Shown: positions 32,211-40,724 of the stretch, in pieces
How the letters are laid out: the number at the start of each line of letters is the position of its first letter
Position numbering within the stretch: position 1 is the stretch's first letter
DNA from: JACVRM01 sp046262315
GTDB lineage: Bacteria > Actinomycetota > Thermoleophilia > Gaiellales > Gaiellaceae
Length of the DNA: 64,000 nucleotides
Direction: 5' to 3'
Assembly: GCA_046262315.1 (NCBI GenBank)
Contig: JBHEMZ010000115.1
Coordinates: 1 to 64,000 of the forward strand
Notes under the pieces: model-generated
Told to the model about the DNA's origin: nothing
The model's database searches: none
The model's input: the letters and a program-made list of their open reading frames with translations, nothing else
Position numbers and translations under genes: made by a program

Positions 32211-32848
32211 GACAGGTCGATGCGATCCTCGGCCATCAGCTCGAGGCGGCGTCCGCGCTCGGCCTCGAGCAAGGCGAACATGGTCTCACGCATTGTCGCG
32301 CCCGGATAGGTCCAGATCTCGGGATGGACGAGCAGCTGGAGCCACTCGGGCTCGCCGCGCTCGAGCTCCTGGTGCGGGCAGCCGCTGCGCCAATGCTGGT
32401 TCGAGTCGGAGCGGTAGTGCCCCGTCATGAACCACGGTGGCTGCATGACGTTGACGGCACCCTCGACGGGCTCTGACATGTAGGGCGGGTCGGGGTTGTG
32501 CCAGGCGAGCACCGGGTCGAAGCGCTCGTCGAAGTGCGCGTCCGGCCAGGCGGCGTGCAGGCCCACCCGGTGGCCGAGGCCGCAGATGCGTGCGAGTGCG
32601 GTGCGACCGACGGGGGAGGCGAGGTTGTAAAAGACGCTCTCGGTCATGAGGAAGTAGGTCGCGGCCGCGCCTTCCTCGGCCTCGAGCTCGGCGACGACGA
32701 CGGCAGCGTCGAGCGACAGGTCGACATCGTGGCGTAGGAACAGATCGCCGGCTGCTGGCTCGCGATCGAAGAACGCGTAGCGATATCCGCCCGTCGCTGC
32801 GGCGCGCAGCAACTCCCGGTAATGAGCGAGATCGAATCGGCACGTCAC
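32207..32848 (-). CDS. Polysaccharide-deacetylase-like protein
   Basis: A 213-residue protein with the NodB-like start FLRHDVDLSLDAAVVVAELE (metal Asp-Asp pair of the TxDD motif as HDVD) and AATYFLM, then HRVGLHAAW. These fit a carbohydrate esterase 4-like barrel often found in EPS loci as a wzx neighbour. The C-terminal part with HPEIWTYPG supplies further conserved His. The catalytic set looks only partly canonical, so deacetylase activity is probable but not certain. It overlaps both neighbours by 4 bases. Confidence 0.7.
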   Translation of the reverse strand: MTCRFDLAHYRELLRAAATGGYRYAFFDREPAAGDLFLRHDVDLSLDAAVVVAELEAEEGAAATYFLMTESVFYNLASPVGRTALARICGLGHRVGLHAAWPDAHFDERFDPVLAWHNPDPPYMSEPVEGAVNVMQPPWFMTGHYRSDSNQHWRSGCPHQELERGEPEWLQLLVHPEIWTYPGATMRETMFALLEAERGRRLELMAEDRIDLS

Positions 32849-34065
32849 GCCGCCTCGACCTCCACGTCGAGCAGTCCCGCCGCCGCCTCCGCGCGCTCGA
32901 CGGCCTCAAGGTTCGTGCTCCCGAGGGCGACGATGTAGCCGCGCCGGTCACCGTCCACCTGCACGGGTCGGATCGTCTCGCCGTCCTGGAAGTACAGCTC
33001 CGCCTCCACCACACCGGGGAAGGCGAGCACGCGCTCGAGTCCGGTCACTCGGCGGAGCCTTCCAGTCGGCAGCGGTCCCGGGTGGGCGGTCAGGAACGAG
33101 ATCGCGTGCGGCTGCTCGTGCCTCGGCGTGATGAGCTCGTCCGGCACGGGCTCGCCCAGCGCCTGGAGGACGGCGATCTCGACGAGGTCGACACCGACGC
33201 CGTAAAGCCCTACCGAGGCCATCTGGCCGCCCGGTATGCGCGCAGCAATCTCGACCAGCCGGGCGACGCCATCCTCGCTCCAGAGCACCTGCGGGTAGGC
33301 GATGCCGTCGCTCAGCCCGAGCGCGCGGGTGGCGCGGACGCTCGCCTCGCGCACGGCATCGAGGGCGTCGCCGAAGAGCGTCGAGGGATAGACGTGGGTG
33401 AGGGCGACGCCGAAGCCGCGCCCGGGCGGCCGGCGGCGGTCCGAGAGCGTGACGACGGTTGGCTCGCCGCCCCGCACGACGAGCAGGCCGTTTACCTCGA
33501 GGCCGGGGTGGTATGTCTCCAGGATCGCCTCCTGGTCGAGCGACTGTGCGAGTGAGGCGTGCAGGTGAAGCTCGATGTCGTCCTGCGACTCGACCAGGAA
33601 GAGCCCTCGCTGGCCCGCCGAGTCCGCGGCCTTGAGGACCGCGGGCAGGCCCACCCGATCCGCCGCGAGACGCGCCTCGTGCAGGTTGCGAACCGCGGCG
33701 AAGCGGGGCTGCGGCACGCCGGCGTCGGCGAGCTCCCTGCGCATCGCGATCTTGTTCGTCATGCGGTGGGCGGTGTCCCGCCCGATGCCCGGCAGGCCGA
33801 GTTCCTCGGCGACCGCGGCGACGACGGGGACGGCGCGGTCGGCTGCCATCGTCATCACGCCCTCGACCTCGTGGCGGCGACCGACCTCGACGACGGCCGC
33901 GACGTCGCTGAAGTCGACGACTTCGCGAGCATTTGCAAGCGCGAGGCCCGGCGCGTCGGCGTTGCGGTCGACGGCGACGACCCGCACGCCGAGTTCCTTC
34001 ACGCGCGCGAGCGCGCGCCGCTGGTGCCGCCCGGCCCCGACGAACAAGAGGGTTTTGCCGCGCAC
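32845..34065 (-). CDS. ATP-grasp ligase, first gene of the minus-strand glycan operon
   Basis: A 406-residue ATP-grasp protein. The pre-domain is LLFVGAGRHQRRALARVKELGVRVVAVDRN; the ATP-binding part has GLPAVLKAADSAGQRGLFLV; metal ligands are in VARLVEIAARIPGG. It resembles the PylC/carB-like group that forms amide bonds with amino acids. It heads the five-gene overlapping operon to 29066. A PurK-like activity is less likely because no purine genes are near. Substrates are unknown. Confidence 0.82.
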   Translation of the reverse strand: MRGKTLLFVGAGRHQRRALARVKELGVRVVAVDRNADAPGLALANAREVVDFSDVAAVVEVGRRHEVEGVMTMAADRAVPVVAAVAEELGLPGIGRDTAHRMTNKIAMRRELADAGVPQPRFAAVRNLHEARLAADRVGLPAVLKAADSAGQRGLFLVESQDDIELHLHASLAQSLDQEAILETYHPGLEVNGLLVVRGGEPTVVTLSDRRRPPGRGFGVALTHVYPSTLFGDALDAVREASVRATRALGLSDGIAYPQVLWSEDGVARLVEIAARIPGGQMASVGLYGVGVDLVEIAVLQALGEPVPDELITPRHEQPHAISFLTAHPGPLPTGRLRRVTGLERVLAFPGVVEAELYFQDGETIRPVQVDGDRRGYIVALGSTNLEAVERAEAAAGLLDVEVEAA

Positions 34066-34135
34066 GGGGCGATGCTAGCCCGGCGCGCCGTAGGCGCCCT
34101 CTGTCCCGGCCGGCCCTGTCGCGCCCGGCCACTTG

Positions 34136-34194
34136 CAGGGACTGTCCCTGAAACGTGTCTCGCGCAGCCACGTCCTTCGTCACAAAAGTGTGAC
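34136..34194. repeat. Dispersed palindrome pair upstream of the glycan operon
   Basis: CAGGGACTGTCCCTG (34136-34150, 7-base arms around T) is followed by GTCACAAAAGTGTGAC (34179-34194, 6-base arms). Both modules resemble parts of the 7457-7580 repeat (GGGGTCTGACCCC and GTCAC...TGTGACC). They lie in the 194-base gap between two divergently ended genes and could be a copy of the same mobile or regulatory element. Confidence 0.5.
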
Positions 34195-34259
34195 GATCTG
34201 TCCCCAGCGTGATGACGAGGCTCGCAGAGTGCGCTTCCGAGCCGCGATCGCAGTCGGCG

Positions 34260-34664
34260 TCAGACGCCAACCGGGAAGAGAAAGCGGACGGTCTCCCACC
34301 GGTCGATCTCGCGCCCGCTCGTGCGGTTGAACCGCACCGAGACCTGCTCGTCGTCGTGCCTCCCGGTCACCTCACCCTCAGCTGGGCCGCCGTAGATCGC
34401 AGCGCAGGCGACGTCGGAAGGCACGGGTGCGAACGGTTCGTCGAGCGTCGACAATCGTTCGCACGCCTCCTCCGCCTTCGGCAGAGTTCCTCCGGCAGGG
34501 TCGCAGCGCAGCGTCCAGCGGCGCGGCGCCGGGCCGGTCATGCCGTTGGGCCAGACACGGATCACAAGCTCGGTCCCCGGCGGGCTCGGGGTGTCCCCCG
34601 CGCCGCTGCCCGAGCCGCTGCAGCCGGCGCTCGCCAGGAGGATGACGATGGCCGCGCGTCGCAC
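34260..34664 (-). CDS. Lipoprotein with subtilisin-inhibitor-like (SSI) domain
   Basis: A 134-residue exported protein: GTG start, hydrophobic stretch AAIVILLASAGC with a lipobox Cys near residue 16, a Ser/Gly linker, then a domain resembling Streptomyces subtilisin inhibitors (WTLRCDPAGGTLPKAEEACERL and VACAAIYGGPAEGEVTG, with Cys spacing as in SSI). It may inhibit extracellular serine proteases near the membrane. The P1 region cannot be assigned with confidence. It is divergent from the epimerase gene by 42 bases. Confidence 0.7.
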   Translation of the reverse strand: MRRAAIVILLASAGCSGSGSGAGDTPSPPGTELVIRVWPNGMTGPAPRRWTLRCDPAGGTLPKAEEACERLSTLDEPFAPVPSDVACAAIYGGPAEGEVTGRHDDEQVSVRFNRTSGREIDRWETVRFLFPVGV

Positions 34665-34706
34665 GCCGAAAACGATAGAGAGGAACAGCCTCACTAGACT
34701 CGGCGA

Positions 34707-35666
34707 GTGGCGCTCAGGGGCAAGCGCATCCTCATCACAGGCGGCGCCGGCTTCATCGGCACCACGCTCGCGCGACGGCTCGTCGACCAGAACCAGGTCA
34801 TCGCGGTCGACAACCTGCACCGCGACGCGCTCGCCAACACCGAGCTCGCCGAGCACCCCAGGTTCGAGCTCCACCGGCTCGACGTGCTCGAGGCCGACGC
34901 CCTGCGCGAGGTCGTGCGCGGTGCGACGCACGTCGTCCATTGCGCCGCCATCGCGGGCGTCGACACCGTGCGCGCCAACCCGGTGCAGACGATGCGCGTC
35001 AACATGATCGGGACCTACAACGTGCTCGAGGCCGCGCTCGCCACCGCCGCCACGCTCGAGCGCCTGGTCGAGTTCTCGACGAGCGAAGTCTTCGGAACCC
35101 ATGCGATCCACGCGCGCGAGGGCCACGTGACGACGATCGGCTCGGTCGGCGAGGCGCGCTGGACGTACGCGGTCTCGAAGCTCGCGGGCGAGCACATGGC
35201 CCACGCCTACCACGACGAGCTCGGCCTGCCGACCGTCACGGTGCGCCCCTTCAACGTCTTCGGGCCGGGGCAGGTCGGCGGCGGCGCGATCCGTGCCTTC
35301 ATCGAGGCCGCGCTGGCGGGCAGTGATCTCGTCATCCACGGAGACGGCTCCCAGATCCGGGCGTGGTGCTACGTGGACGACATGGTCGAGGCCGTGCTGC
35401 TCTGCCTCGAGCGCCCGGAGGCGATCGGCCAGAGCTTCAACGTCGGAAACGCGCGCTCCACCGTCACGATCTACGACCTCGCGCAGCGCATCAAGCGACT
35501 GAGCGGCTGCCCAGGCGAGATCGTCTTCCAGCCGCTGCACTACGCGGACGTCGAGATCCGCATGCCGAACGTGGAGAAGGCCCGCGAGCTGCTCGGATTC
35601 GAAGCGCGCGTGGAGCTCGACGACGGCCTCGCGCGCACGATCGACTGGTACCGCGCAGGAACTTGA
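34707..35666 (+). CDS. NAD-dependent sugar-nucleotide epimerase/dehydratase
   Basis: A 319-residue extended SDR. The NAD motif is ITGGAGFIGTTLARRL at residue 9; catalytic residues are in FSTSEVFG and YAVSKLAGE (YxxxK); RPFNVFGPGQ and GDGSQIRAWCYVDDMVEA are typical of the UDP-glucose 4-epimerase/UDP-glucuronate decarboxylase group. It would provide an NDP-sugar for the glycan. GTG start. The TSE triad fits a decarboxylase or epimerase more than a dTDP-glucose dehydratase (TDE). Confidence 0.85.
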   Translation: MALRGKRILITGGAGFIGTTLARRLVDQNQVIAVDNLHRDALANTELAEHPRFELHRLDVLEADALREVVRGATHVVHCAAIAGVDTVRANPVQTMRVNMIGTYNVLEAALATAATLERLVEFSTSEVFGTHAIHAREGHVTTIGSVGEARWTYAVSKLAGEHMAHAYHDELGLPTVTVRPFNVFGPGQVGGGAIRAFIEAALAGSDLVIHGDGSQIRAWCYVDDMVEAVLLCLERPEAIGQSFNVGNARSTVTIYDLAQRIKRLSGCPGEIVFQPLHYADVEIRMPNVEKARELLGFEARVELDDGLARTIDWYRAGT

Positions 35667-35775
35667 CGAGTGGTCCTGGGGCGGGAGTCGGTGCGCCCGC
35701 ACGAGGAGGGCCGCGTTTCTGATCCCTGGCCGGCCCAGGCGCTGCTGAGGCGCTCGAGCCGGGGCTCGACGCCGG

Positions 35776-36705
35776 TTAGCTGAAGCTTCTCTGCGTGGGG
35801 GCCGCGCTGCGGTCCCCACGCAGCAGCGCGTAGCCCTCGCGCAGGAGAGGCGTGCGTTCGACGAGCGCGGCGATCTCGTCCGGCCGCACCGCTCCCTCCT
35901 CGGTGGAGATCTCGGCGATGAGACCGGGAGGCGTGAGGTCGGAGAGATCGGGATCGGACGGCGCGTCCGGCGGATCGAACGGGGCGAGCTTGATCACCTC
36001 GCAAGCCACGACGACGGGGATGCCGCGCCCGTGCGCTGCCTCGGCGAGCGAATGCGTCCCGCGGCGGTTGGCAAGGGTGCCGTCGAGGTAGATCGTGTCC
36101 GCGCCGACGAGTACGAGCGTTGCCTCGTCCAGCGCCGACGCTGCGTCTGCATCGCCGACGAGTGTGACGTTCAGACCATGCTCGCGAAGCTCGTCCGCGA
36201 ACTCGCGGCCCTCGCCGAGCGGCTCGCACGCTGTGCAGATGAGCCGGCGGGGCGGGGTGTGCGTGACCGCCTCGCGCACCGTCGCCGAGGCCGAATGCGT
36301 GACCACCACCGCGTCGGCGAGTCGCGGGGCGAGCTGAATGGCGATCGAGCGTGCGGCGCGGTCGCGGGCGCCGAGTAGTGCGCGCGCCTCGTCGAGCACG
36401 AGCCTCCGCAGCTCGTTGACGCTGAGCACCCAGCTCCCGTGCGCTACGGCGAGGAGCCGCGCGACCGCCGTCGCGACCGAGCCTGAATCGGGCCGAGAGA
36501 CGACAAGGTCGCGCGCGGTCTTCACCAGCCGCTCTCGCAGCTCGTCCGCAGAGTCGGCCCCCGCCGCCGCCTCCTGCAGGAGCGCCTCCACCGCGATGCG
36601 CGCGAGCCAGCTACCGCCGTGCACACGATCGAGCCGCAGCTCGTCGATGCCGGTGACGGGGGAGATCGTCACACCGGGGGTGATTGTCGCAGATGCGAGC
36701 GGCAC
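35776..36705 (-). CDS. eIF-2B alpha-like / ribose-1,5-bisphosphate isomerase family protein
   Basis: A 309-residue IF-2B family protein. The Rossmann-like C-terminal half has VVTHSASATVREAV, LVLVGADTIYLDGTLANRRGTHSLAEAAHGRGIPVVVACE, the family's GAD and N-x-x-GT segments. Bacterial members isomerise aldose-ketose phosphates (ribose-1,5-bisphosphate, methylthioribose-1-phosphate). No RuBisCO or methionine-salvage gene is present to point to a substrate. It is divergent from the GT2 gene by about 40 bases. The first residues are poorly conserved, so the start may lie a little downstream. Confidence 0.75.
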   Translation of the reverse strand: MPLASATITPGVTISPVTGIDELRLDRVHGGSWLARIAVEALLQEAAAGADSADELRERLVKTARDLVVSRPDSGSVATAVARLLAVAHGSWVLSVNELRRLVLDEARALLGARDRAARSIAIQLAPRLADAVVVTHSASATVREAVTHTPPRRLICTACEPLGEGREFADELREHGLNVTLVGDADAASALDEATLVLVGADTIYLDGTLANRRGTHSLAEAAHGRGIPVVVACEVIKLAPFDPPDAPSDPDLSDLTPPGLIAEISTEEGAVRPDEIAALVERTPLLREGYALLRGDRSAAPTQRSFS

Positions 36706-36746
36706 AAGACCGCACTGGGAAGACCACGTGTAGCTTTCGGCTGCAG

Positions 36747-37715
36747 ATGGCGGAGATCGGCAGCGTCCCGCGCCCGCTCCGTGCCGCCTCGGGCGAGGCC
36801 GCGCCGGATGTGTCCGTGGTCGTCACGGTCCTCGACGAGGAGGGCAGCGTGGAAGAGCTGCACGCGCGCGCCGCCGCCGCGCTCGAGGCTGCCGGACGGT
36901 CGTTCGAGCTCCTGTTCGTCGACGACGGATCGACCGACGGCACGTGGGTGGCCCTCGAGCGCCTGCACGCGCGCGACGGACGGGTGCGTGCGGTCCGCTT
37001 CCGGCGAAACGCAGGGCAGCATCCCGCAATGCACGCGGGTCTTGCGCGGGCGCGTGGAGGCGTCGTCGTGACGATGGACGGCGACCTCCAGAACCCCCCC
37101 GAGGACATTCCGCGCCTCGTCGCTGCGGTCGAGCAGGGTGTGGACGTGGCCAGCGGGCGGCGCCGTGGACGGGCGGATGGGGCTGGGCGGACGCTGCCTT
37201 CGCGCCTCGTCAACGGAATGCTGCGCCGTCTCACGGGCGTGCCCATCGCGGACTTCGGCTGCGCCTTCAACGCGTACCGGCGAAGCGCAGTCGAGCCGCT
37301 GCTCGACGCGATCGGCAAGCAGAAGTTCACGAAGGCGCTCGTGGTCGCGAGCGGCGCCTCGGTCGTCGAGGTCGACGTCGGCCATGCGCCGCGCCGGGGG
37401 CCGTCCCGGTACCCGCCGCTGCGACTCGTCAGGTTGGCGCTCCATGTGTTCGCGGGCTTCTGGCCGCAGCCGATCCAGTGGATCGGGATCGCGCTCGGCG
37501 TGGTCTGCTCGCTCGTGGCGACGGCGCTCGGCGTGTATGCGGTGGCGTACTGGCTGAGCGCGTCGGACTTCCCCGGCCCGCTCCTGCTCGGCGTGCTCGT
37601 GCTCTACGTGCTGGGCACACAGGGCTTCGTTCTCGCGCTCGTGGGCGAGTACCTGAGCCGCATCCAGCGCGACGTGGAGGGACGGCCGCTGTACATCGTC
37701 GAAGAGGAACTCTGA
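36747..37715 (+). CDS. Family 2 glycosyltransferase with two C-terminal membrane helices (GtrB/ArnC type)
   Basis: A 322-residue GT2. The GT-A domain has VSVVVTVLDEEGSVEEL, FVDDGSTDGT (DxD-type site), NAGQHPAMHAGLARARG and TMDGDLQNPPEDIP; the C-terminus has two membrane helices (WPQPIQWIGIALGVVCSLVATALGVY and FPGPLLLGVLVLYVLGTQGFVLALVGEY). This group transfers sugars to polyprenyl phosphate for use outside the cell. ATG 36747 is preferred; the frame extends to 36684 without conserved sequence. A strong terminator-like hairpin follows. Confidence 0.88.
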   Translation: MAEIGSVPRPLRAASGEAAPDVSVVVTVLDEEGSVEELHARAAAALEAAGRSFELLFVDDGSTDGTWVALERLHARDGRVRAVRFRRNAGQHPAMHAGLARARGGVVVTMDGDLQNPPEDIPRLVAAVEQGVDVASGRRRGRADGAGRTLPSRLVNGMLRRLTGVPIADFGCAFNAYRRSAVEPLLDAIGKQKFTKALVVASGASVVEVDVGHAPRRGPSRYPPLRLVRLALHVFAGFWPQPIQWIGIALGVVCSLVATALGVYAVAYWLSASDFPGPLLLGVLVLYVLGTQGFVLALVGEYLSRIQRDVEGRPLYIVEEEL

Positions 37716-37720
37716 CCGCC

Positions 37721-37769
37721 GCAAGTCCGGCCCCGCTGCGCGGGGCCATGACGACTTGCAGCGGGTTTT
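37721..37769 (+). terminator. Two-tier hairpin with T-run after the GT2 gene
   Basis: Outer arms GCAAGTC (37721-37727) and GACTTGC (37753-37759) enclose inner arms GCCCCGC (37730-37736) and GCGGGGC (37740-37746), and TTTT follows at 37766-37769. It fits a Rho-independent terminator for the glycosyltransferase gene that ends at 37715. Confidence 0.6.
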
Positions 37770-37898
37770 CTCCAAGTCAGACGCGACTTCGCGCGGTGTG
37801 GCTGCGGCGCGCAGAGCCCGCCTCCGCCGTGACGGACGTGTAGGAACTGCTGGCCCGGCGGGGGGACAATCCCGTCGCGGGGCGGCTCGCGCTCCCTG

Positions 37899-37955
37899 TG
37901 CGGGGTCAGACCCCCTATATCAGACCGGCTGTCACGTGTCTGTGCCGGATGTGTG
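37899..37955 (-). repeat. Third copy of the GGGGTCTGACCCC repeat family
   Basis: Read on the minus strand, this segment matches the right-hand copy at 7525-7580: GGCACAGA, a GTGAC module, GATATAGGGGGTCTGACCCC and GCA. The palindrome itself is at 37902-37914. It is in a 309-base stretch (37716-38024) that otherwise holds only the terminator, with no supported gene, and lies upstream of a sugar dehydratase gene. Confidence 0.65.
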
Positions 37956-38024
37956 GCGGGAGTGCGACGTGCGCTGGCGCCGCGCGATTAACGTTCCGCG
38001 CCGTGGCAACCAGTTCACCTCCCG

Positions 38025-39032
38025 ATGCCTGCTAGCTCGAAGCGCGTTCTCGTCACCGGCGGGGCGGGATTCATCCCGTCGAACTTCATCCGCCATCTGC
38101 TCGCGGCCACGCCCCACGAGGTCGTGTCCCTCGATGCGCTCACCTACGCGGGCAACATCGACAACCTGGCCGACGTGCTCGCCCACCCGAGGCTCGCCTT
38201 CGTGCACGGCGACATCCGCGACGAGGAGCTCATGCGCGACGTGGTCTCCCAGGTGGACGTGATCGTCAACGCCGCCGCCGAGTCTCACGTCGAGAAGTCG
38301 ATCGCCGAGGGCGGGGGCGAGTTCGTTGCCACGAACGTGGAGGGCACGCGCATCCTCCTCGACGCCGTTCGCAGCACCCCCGTCGAGCGCTTCATCCTGA
38401 TCTCGTCGAGCGAGGTGTACGGGACGGCCCTCTCCGCGCCGATGGACGAGGAGCACCCGCTCAACCCGCGCTCGCCCTACGCGGCGACCAAGGCCGGCGC
38501 CGACCGGCTCGCGTACAGCTATCACGTCACGTATGACCTCCCGGTTGTCATCGTGCGACCGTTCAACAACTACGGCCCGCGCCAGCATCCGGAGAAGGTG
38601 ATCCCGCGCTTCATTACGCAGGCGCTCGACGGCGAGCCGCTCACGATCCACGGCGACGGGCGCGCGAGCCGCGACTGGCTGTACGTGGACGATGACGCCG
38701 AGGCGATCGAGGCGATCATCGAGGCGCCGCTCGACGCCGTAGCGGGCGAGGTCTTCAACGTGGCGACGGGCACGGACATCTCCATAGCCGAGATCGCGGA
38801 CGCCGTGCTCGAGCTGCTGGACCGCCCCGCCTCGCTCAGCGTGCACGTCGACGAGCGCCCCGGCCAGGTAGACCGGCACATCGGCTCAACCGCGAAGGCG
38901 GAGCGCGTGCTCGGCTGGCGCGCACGGACGGCGTGGGAGGATGGGCTCGAGCGAACGGTCGCGTGGTACCGCGAGAACGAGGCGTGGTGGAGAGCGACGC
39001 GGCCCGCCCGGGCGGGCGCCTTCTCGTCCTAG
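38025..39032 (+). CDS. NDP-sugar 4,6-dehydratase-like SDR
   Basis: A 335-residue extended SDR resembling RfbB/LegB dehydratases: VTGGAGFIPSNFIRHLL, SHVEKSI, ILISSSEVYGT, YAATKAGADRLAYSYH (YxxxK), RPFNNYGPRQHPEKVIPRF and GDGRASRDWLYVDD. Two positions are odd: the last Gly of the GxxGxxG motif is Pro, and the catalytic Asp of the TDE triad is Ser (SSE), as in GDP-mannose-dehydratase-like enzymes. It probably makes a 4-keto-6-deoxy sugar, which the DegT aminotransferase further on could aminate. The ATP-grasp gene overlaps its 3' end. Confidence 0.8.
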   Translation: MPASSKRVLVTGGAGFIPSNFIRHLLAATPHEVVSLDALTYAGNIDNLADVLAHPRLAFVHGDIRDEELMRDVVSQVDVIVNAAAESHVEKSIAEGGGEFVATNVEGTRILLDAVRSTPVERFILISSSEVYGTALSAPMDEEHPLNPRSPYAATKAGADRLAYSYHVTYDLPVVIVRPFNNYGPRQHPEKVIPRFITQALDGEPLTIHGDGRASRDWLYVDDDAEAIEAIIEAPLDAVAGEVFNVATGTDISIAEIADAVLELLDRPASLSVHVDERPGQVDRHIGSTAKAERVLGWRARTAWEDGLERTVAWYRENEAWWRATRPARAGAFSS

Positions 39033-40180
39033 GGGCCGGTCCGGCCCAGATCGGCCTGCTGCGGCGCGCGCGCGAGCTCGGCCTCTTCGTCGTCGCGGCC
39101 GATCGCGATCCGCGGGCGCCCGGGTTCGAGTACGCCGACCGCCGCGCGCTCGTGTCGGCTGAGGACGAGCACGGCATCGCGCGGCTGGCGGAGGCGGAGC
39201 GGGTCGACGGACTGATCGCGCCGGGGATCGACTGGCCGGTGGCCGTCGCCGCGCGGGTGGCGGCGCAGATCGGCCTGCTGCACCCGATCTCCCCGGAGAC
39301 GGCTGTGCTCGCGACGTCGAAGGTGCGCCAGCGGGAGCGCCTCGCGGCGGCGGGCGTGCAGCAGCCGAGCTGGCGCCTGGTGCGCCACCATGAGCCCGAC
39401 CTCCAAGTGCCGTGCGTCGTCAAGCCGCCGGACCGGCAGGGCCAGCGCGGGCTGTCGGTCGTGCGCCGCCTGGAGGACCTCGGGCCGGCAATCCGACGGG
39501 CTCTCGCCGAGTCACGCAGCCGAAGCTGCCTCGTCGAGGAGCTCGTGGCCGGGCCGGAGCTGACTGTCAACGGCTTCTCGGCGGCCGGCCGGTTTCAAGC
39601 GCTGACCGTGACCGACCGCATCGTCGCCGAGTCACCGGCGTTCGGCGTCGCGCTCGCACACGTGTGGCCCGCCCGGGACGGCGGAGAGGCGGCTGCCGCG
39701 GCGGCGGAGCGCGCTGTGCACGGCCTGGGGATCGCCGACGGGCCGTCGTATACGCAGGTGCGCGTGGCGCCCGACGGTCCGCGCGTGGTCGAGGTCGCGG
39801 CGCGGCTGGGAGGCGGCCACGACGCGGAGTTGTGCGCGGCCGCCACCGGAGTCGACCTCAACGGCCTCGCCGTCCATGCCGCGCTCGGCTGGGAGATCGA
39901 AGAGAAGTCTCTGCGCGGCGACTTCCGGGCCGGGGGTGCGTGCGTGCGCTTCCTGCTCGCGCCCGAGGGGGAGCTTGCCGGGGTCGCCGGCCTGGAGGAG
40001 GCGGCCGCGCTCCCGGGCGTGGTCGAGGTGCGTGTCTACCGTGCCCCGGGGCACCCGTTCGGCCCGCTGCGTCGCGGCGCCGACCGCGCGGGGGCCGTGC
40101 TCGCGACCGGCGAGACGCCCGAGGAGGCTTTGACGACGGCCGACCGTGCGGCCGAACGGGTGGTCTTCGCCGTCACGTGA
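38984..40180 (+). CDS. ATP-grasp ligase, third of the locus
   Basis: A 398-residue ATP-grasp enzyme: pre-domain RLLVLGAGPAQIGLLRRARELGLFVVAADRDP, ATP site CVVKPPDRQGQRGLSVVRR, ELVAGPELTVNGFS, and metal ligands in RVVEVAARLGGGHDAEL. It is a clear paralogue of the 32845-34065 protein, with the same order of motifs. GTG 38984 was chosen after GAGAACGAG; it lies inside the end of the dehydratase gene (49-base overlap), suggesting coupled translation. Likely an amino-acid ligase acting on a sugar or lipid intermediate. Confidence 0.82.
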   Translation: MVESDAARPGGRLLVLGAGPAQIGLLRRARELGLFVVAADRDPRAPGFEYADRRALVSAEDEHGIARLAEAERVDGLIAPGIDWPVAVAARVAAQIGLLHPISPETAVLATSKVRQRERLAAAGVQQPSWRLVRHHEPDLQVPCVVKPPDRQGQRGLSVVRRLEDLGPAIRRALAESRSRSCLVEELVAGPELTVNGFSAAGRFQALTVTDRIVAESPAFGVALAHVWPARDGGEAAAAAAERAVHGLGIADGPSYTQVRVAPDGPRVVEVAARLGGGHDAELCAAATGVDLNGLAVHAALGWEIEEKSLRGDFRAGGACVRFLLAPEGELAGVAGLEEAAALPGVVEVRVYRAPGHPFGPLRRGADRAGAVLATGETPEEALTTADRAAERVVFAVT

Positions 40181-40244
40181 CCTGCGGGCATGGCCCCAAG
40201 AGCCATCTTGTGGGGCATGGCGGGTGCTGGTAGACCATTGCACT

Positions 40245-40724
40245 GTGAGAGCCGCCGTAATCATCATTGCGCTCCTCGCGCTCACTCTGGCCGGCGCCGT
40301 GACGGCGGCACCGGGACGCGAGCCGGCGCCCGAGGACGGTGGCGGGTGCACCATCTGCCGCTTCTACGATGACCGCGGCTTCGACTTCGTGACGCCGAGC
40401 TTTCCACACGACCGCTGCTCGGCCGTCCTGCCCAACTCGCAGAGCGTGGCGTGCTCGGGGTGGAACGGCTGGGACCAGGCGCGCGTCTGGAAGAATAGCG
40501 GCGGCTCTCTCCGCCTCGGCTTCTGGGTCAACAACCCCTACTCGGGATTCCCCGAGATGTGGTACCGGACGTACGGGCCGACCTACAACGGCCTGCTGCT
40601 CACCGTGGAGCGGACGGCCTTCGAGGGTGAGGTCCCGCCGTACAACGCGGCCACCTGCGCGTACGACTTCACCTACGGCGGGCCGTCCTCCTACGTCCTG
40701 TGCGAGGGAGTGATCGGCCGGTGA
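40245..40724 (+). CDS. Secreted hypothetical protein with Cys pairs
   Basis: A 159-residue protein with a signal peptide (VRAAVIIIALLALTLAGAVTAA) and a Trp/Tyr/Cys-rich mature part (GCTICRFYDD, CSGWNGWDQARVW, CAYDFTYGGPSSYVLC). No family is recognised. Six or more Cys suggest disulfide bonds outside the cell. GTG 40245 fits the signal peptide. It overlaps the next exported protein gene by 4 bases, so they act or are made together. Confidence 0.6.
   Translation: MRAAVIIIALLALTLAGAVTAAPGREPAPEDGGGCTICRFYDDRGFDFVTPSFPHDRCSAVLPNSQSVACSGWNGWDQARVWKNSGGSLRLGFWVNNPYSGFPEMWYRTYGPTYNGLLLTVERTAFEGEVPPYNAATCAYDFTYGGPSSYVLCEGVIGR

Noticed and set aside
36684..36746. Longer N-terminus for the GT2 gene at 36747
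   Set aside because: The extra 21 codons are not conserved-looking and overlap the start region of the divergent IF-2B-like gene.
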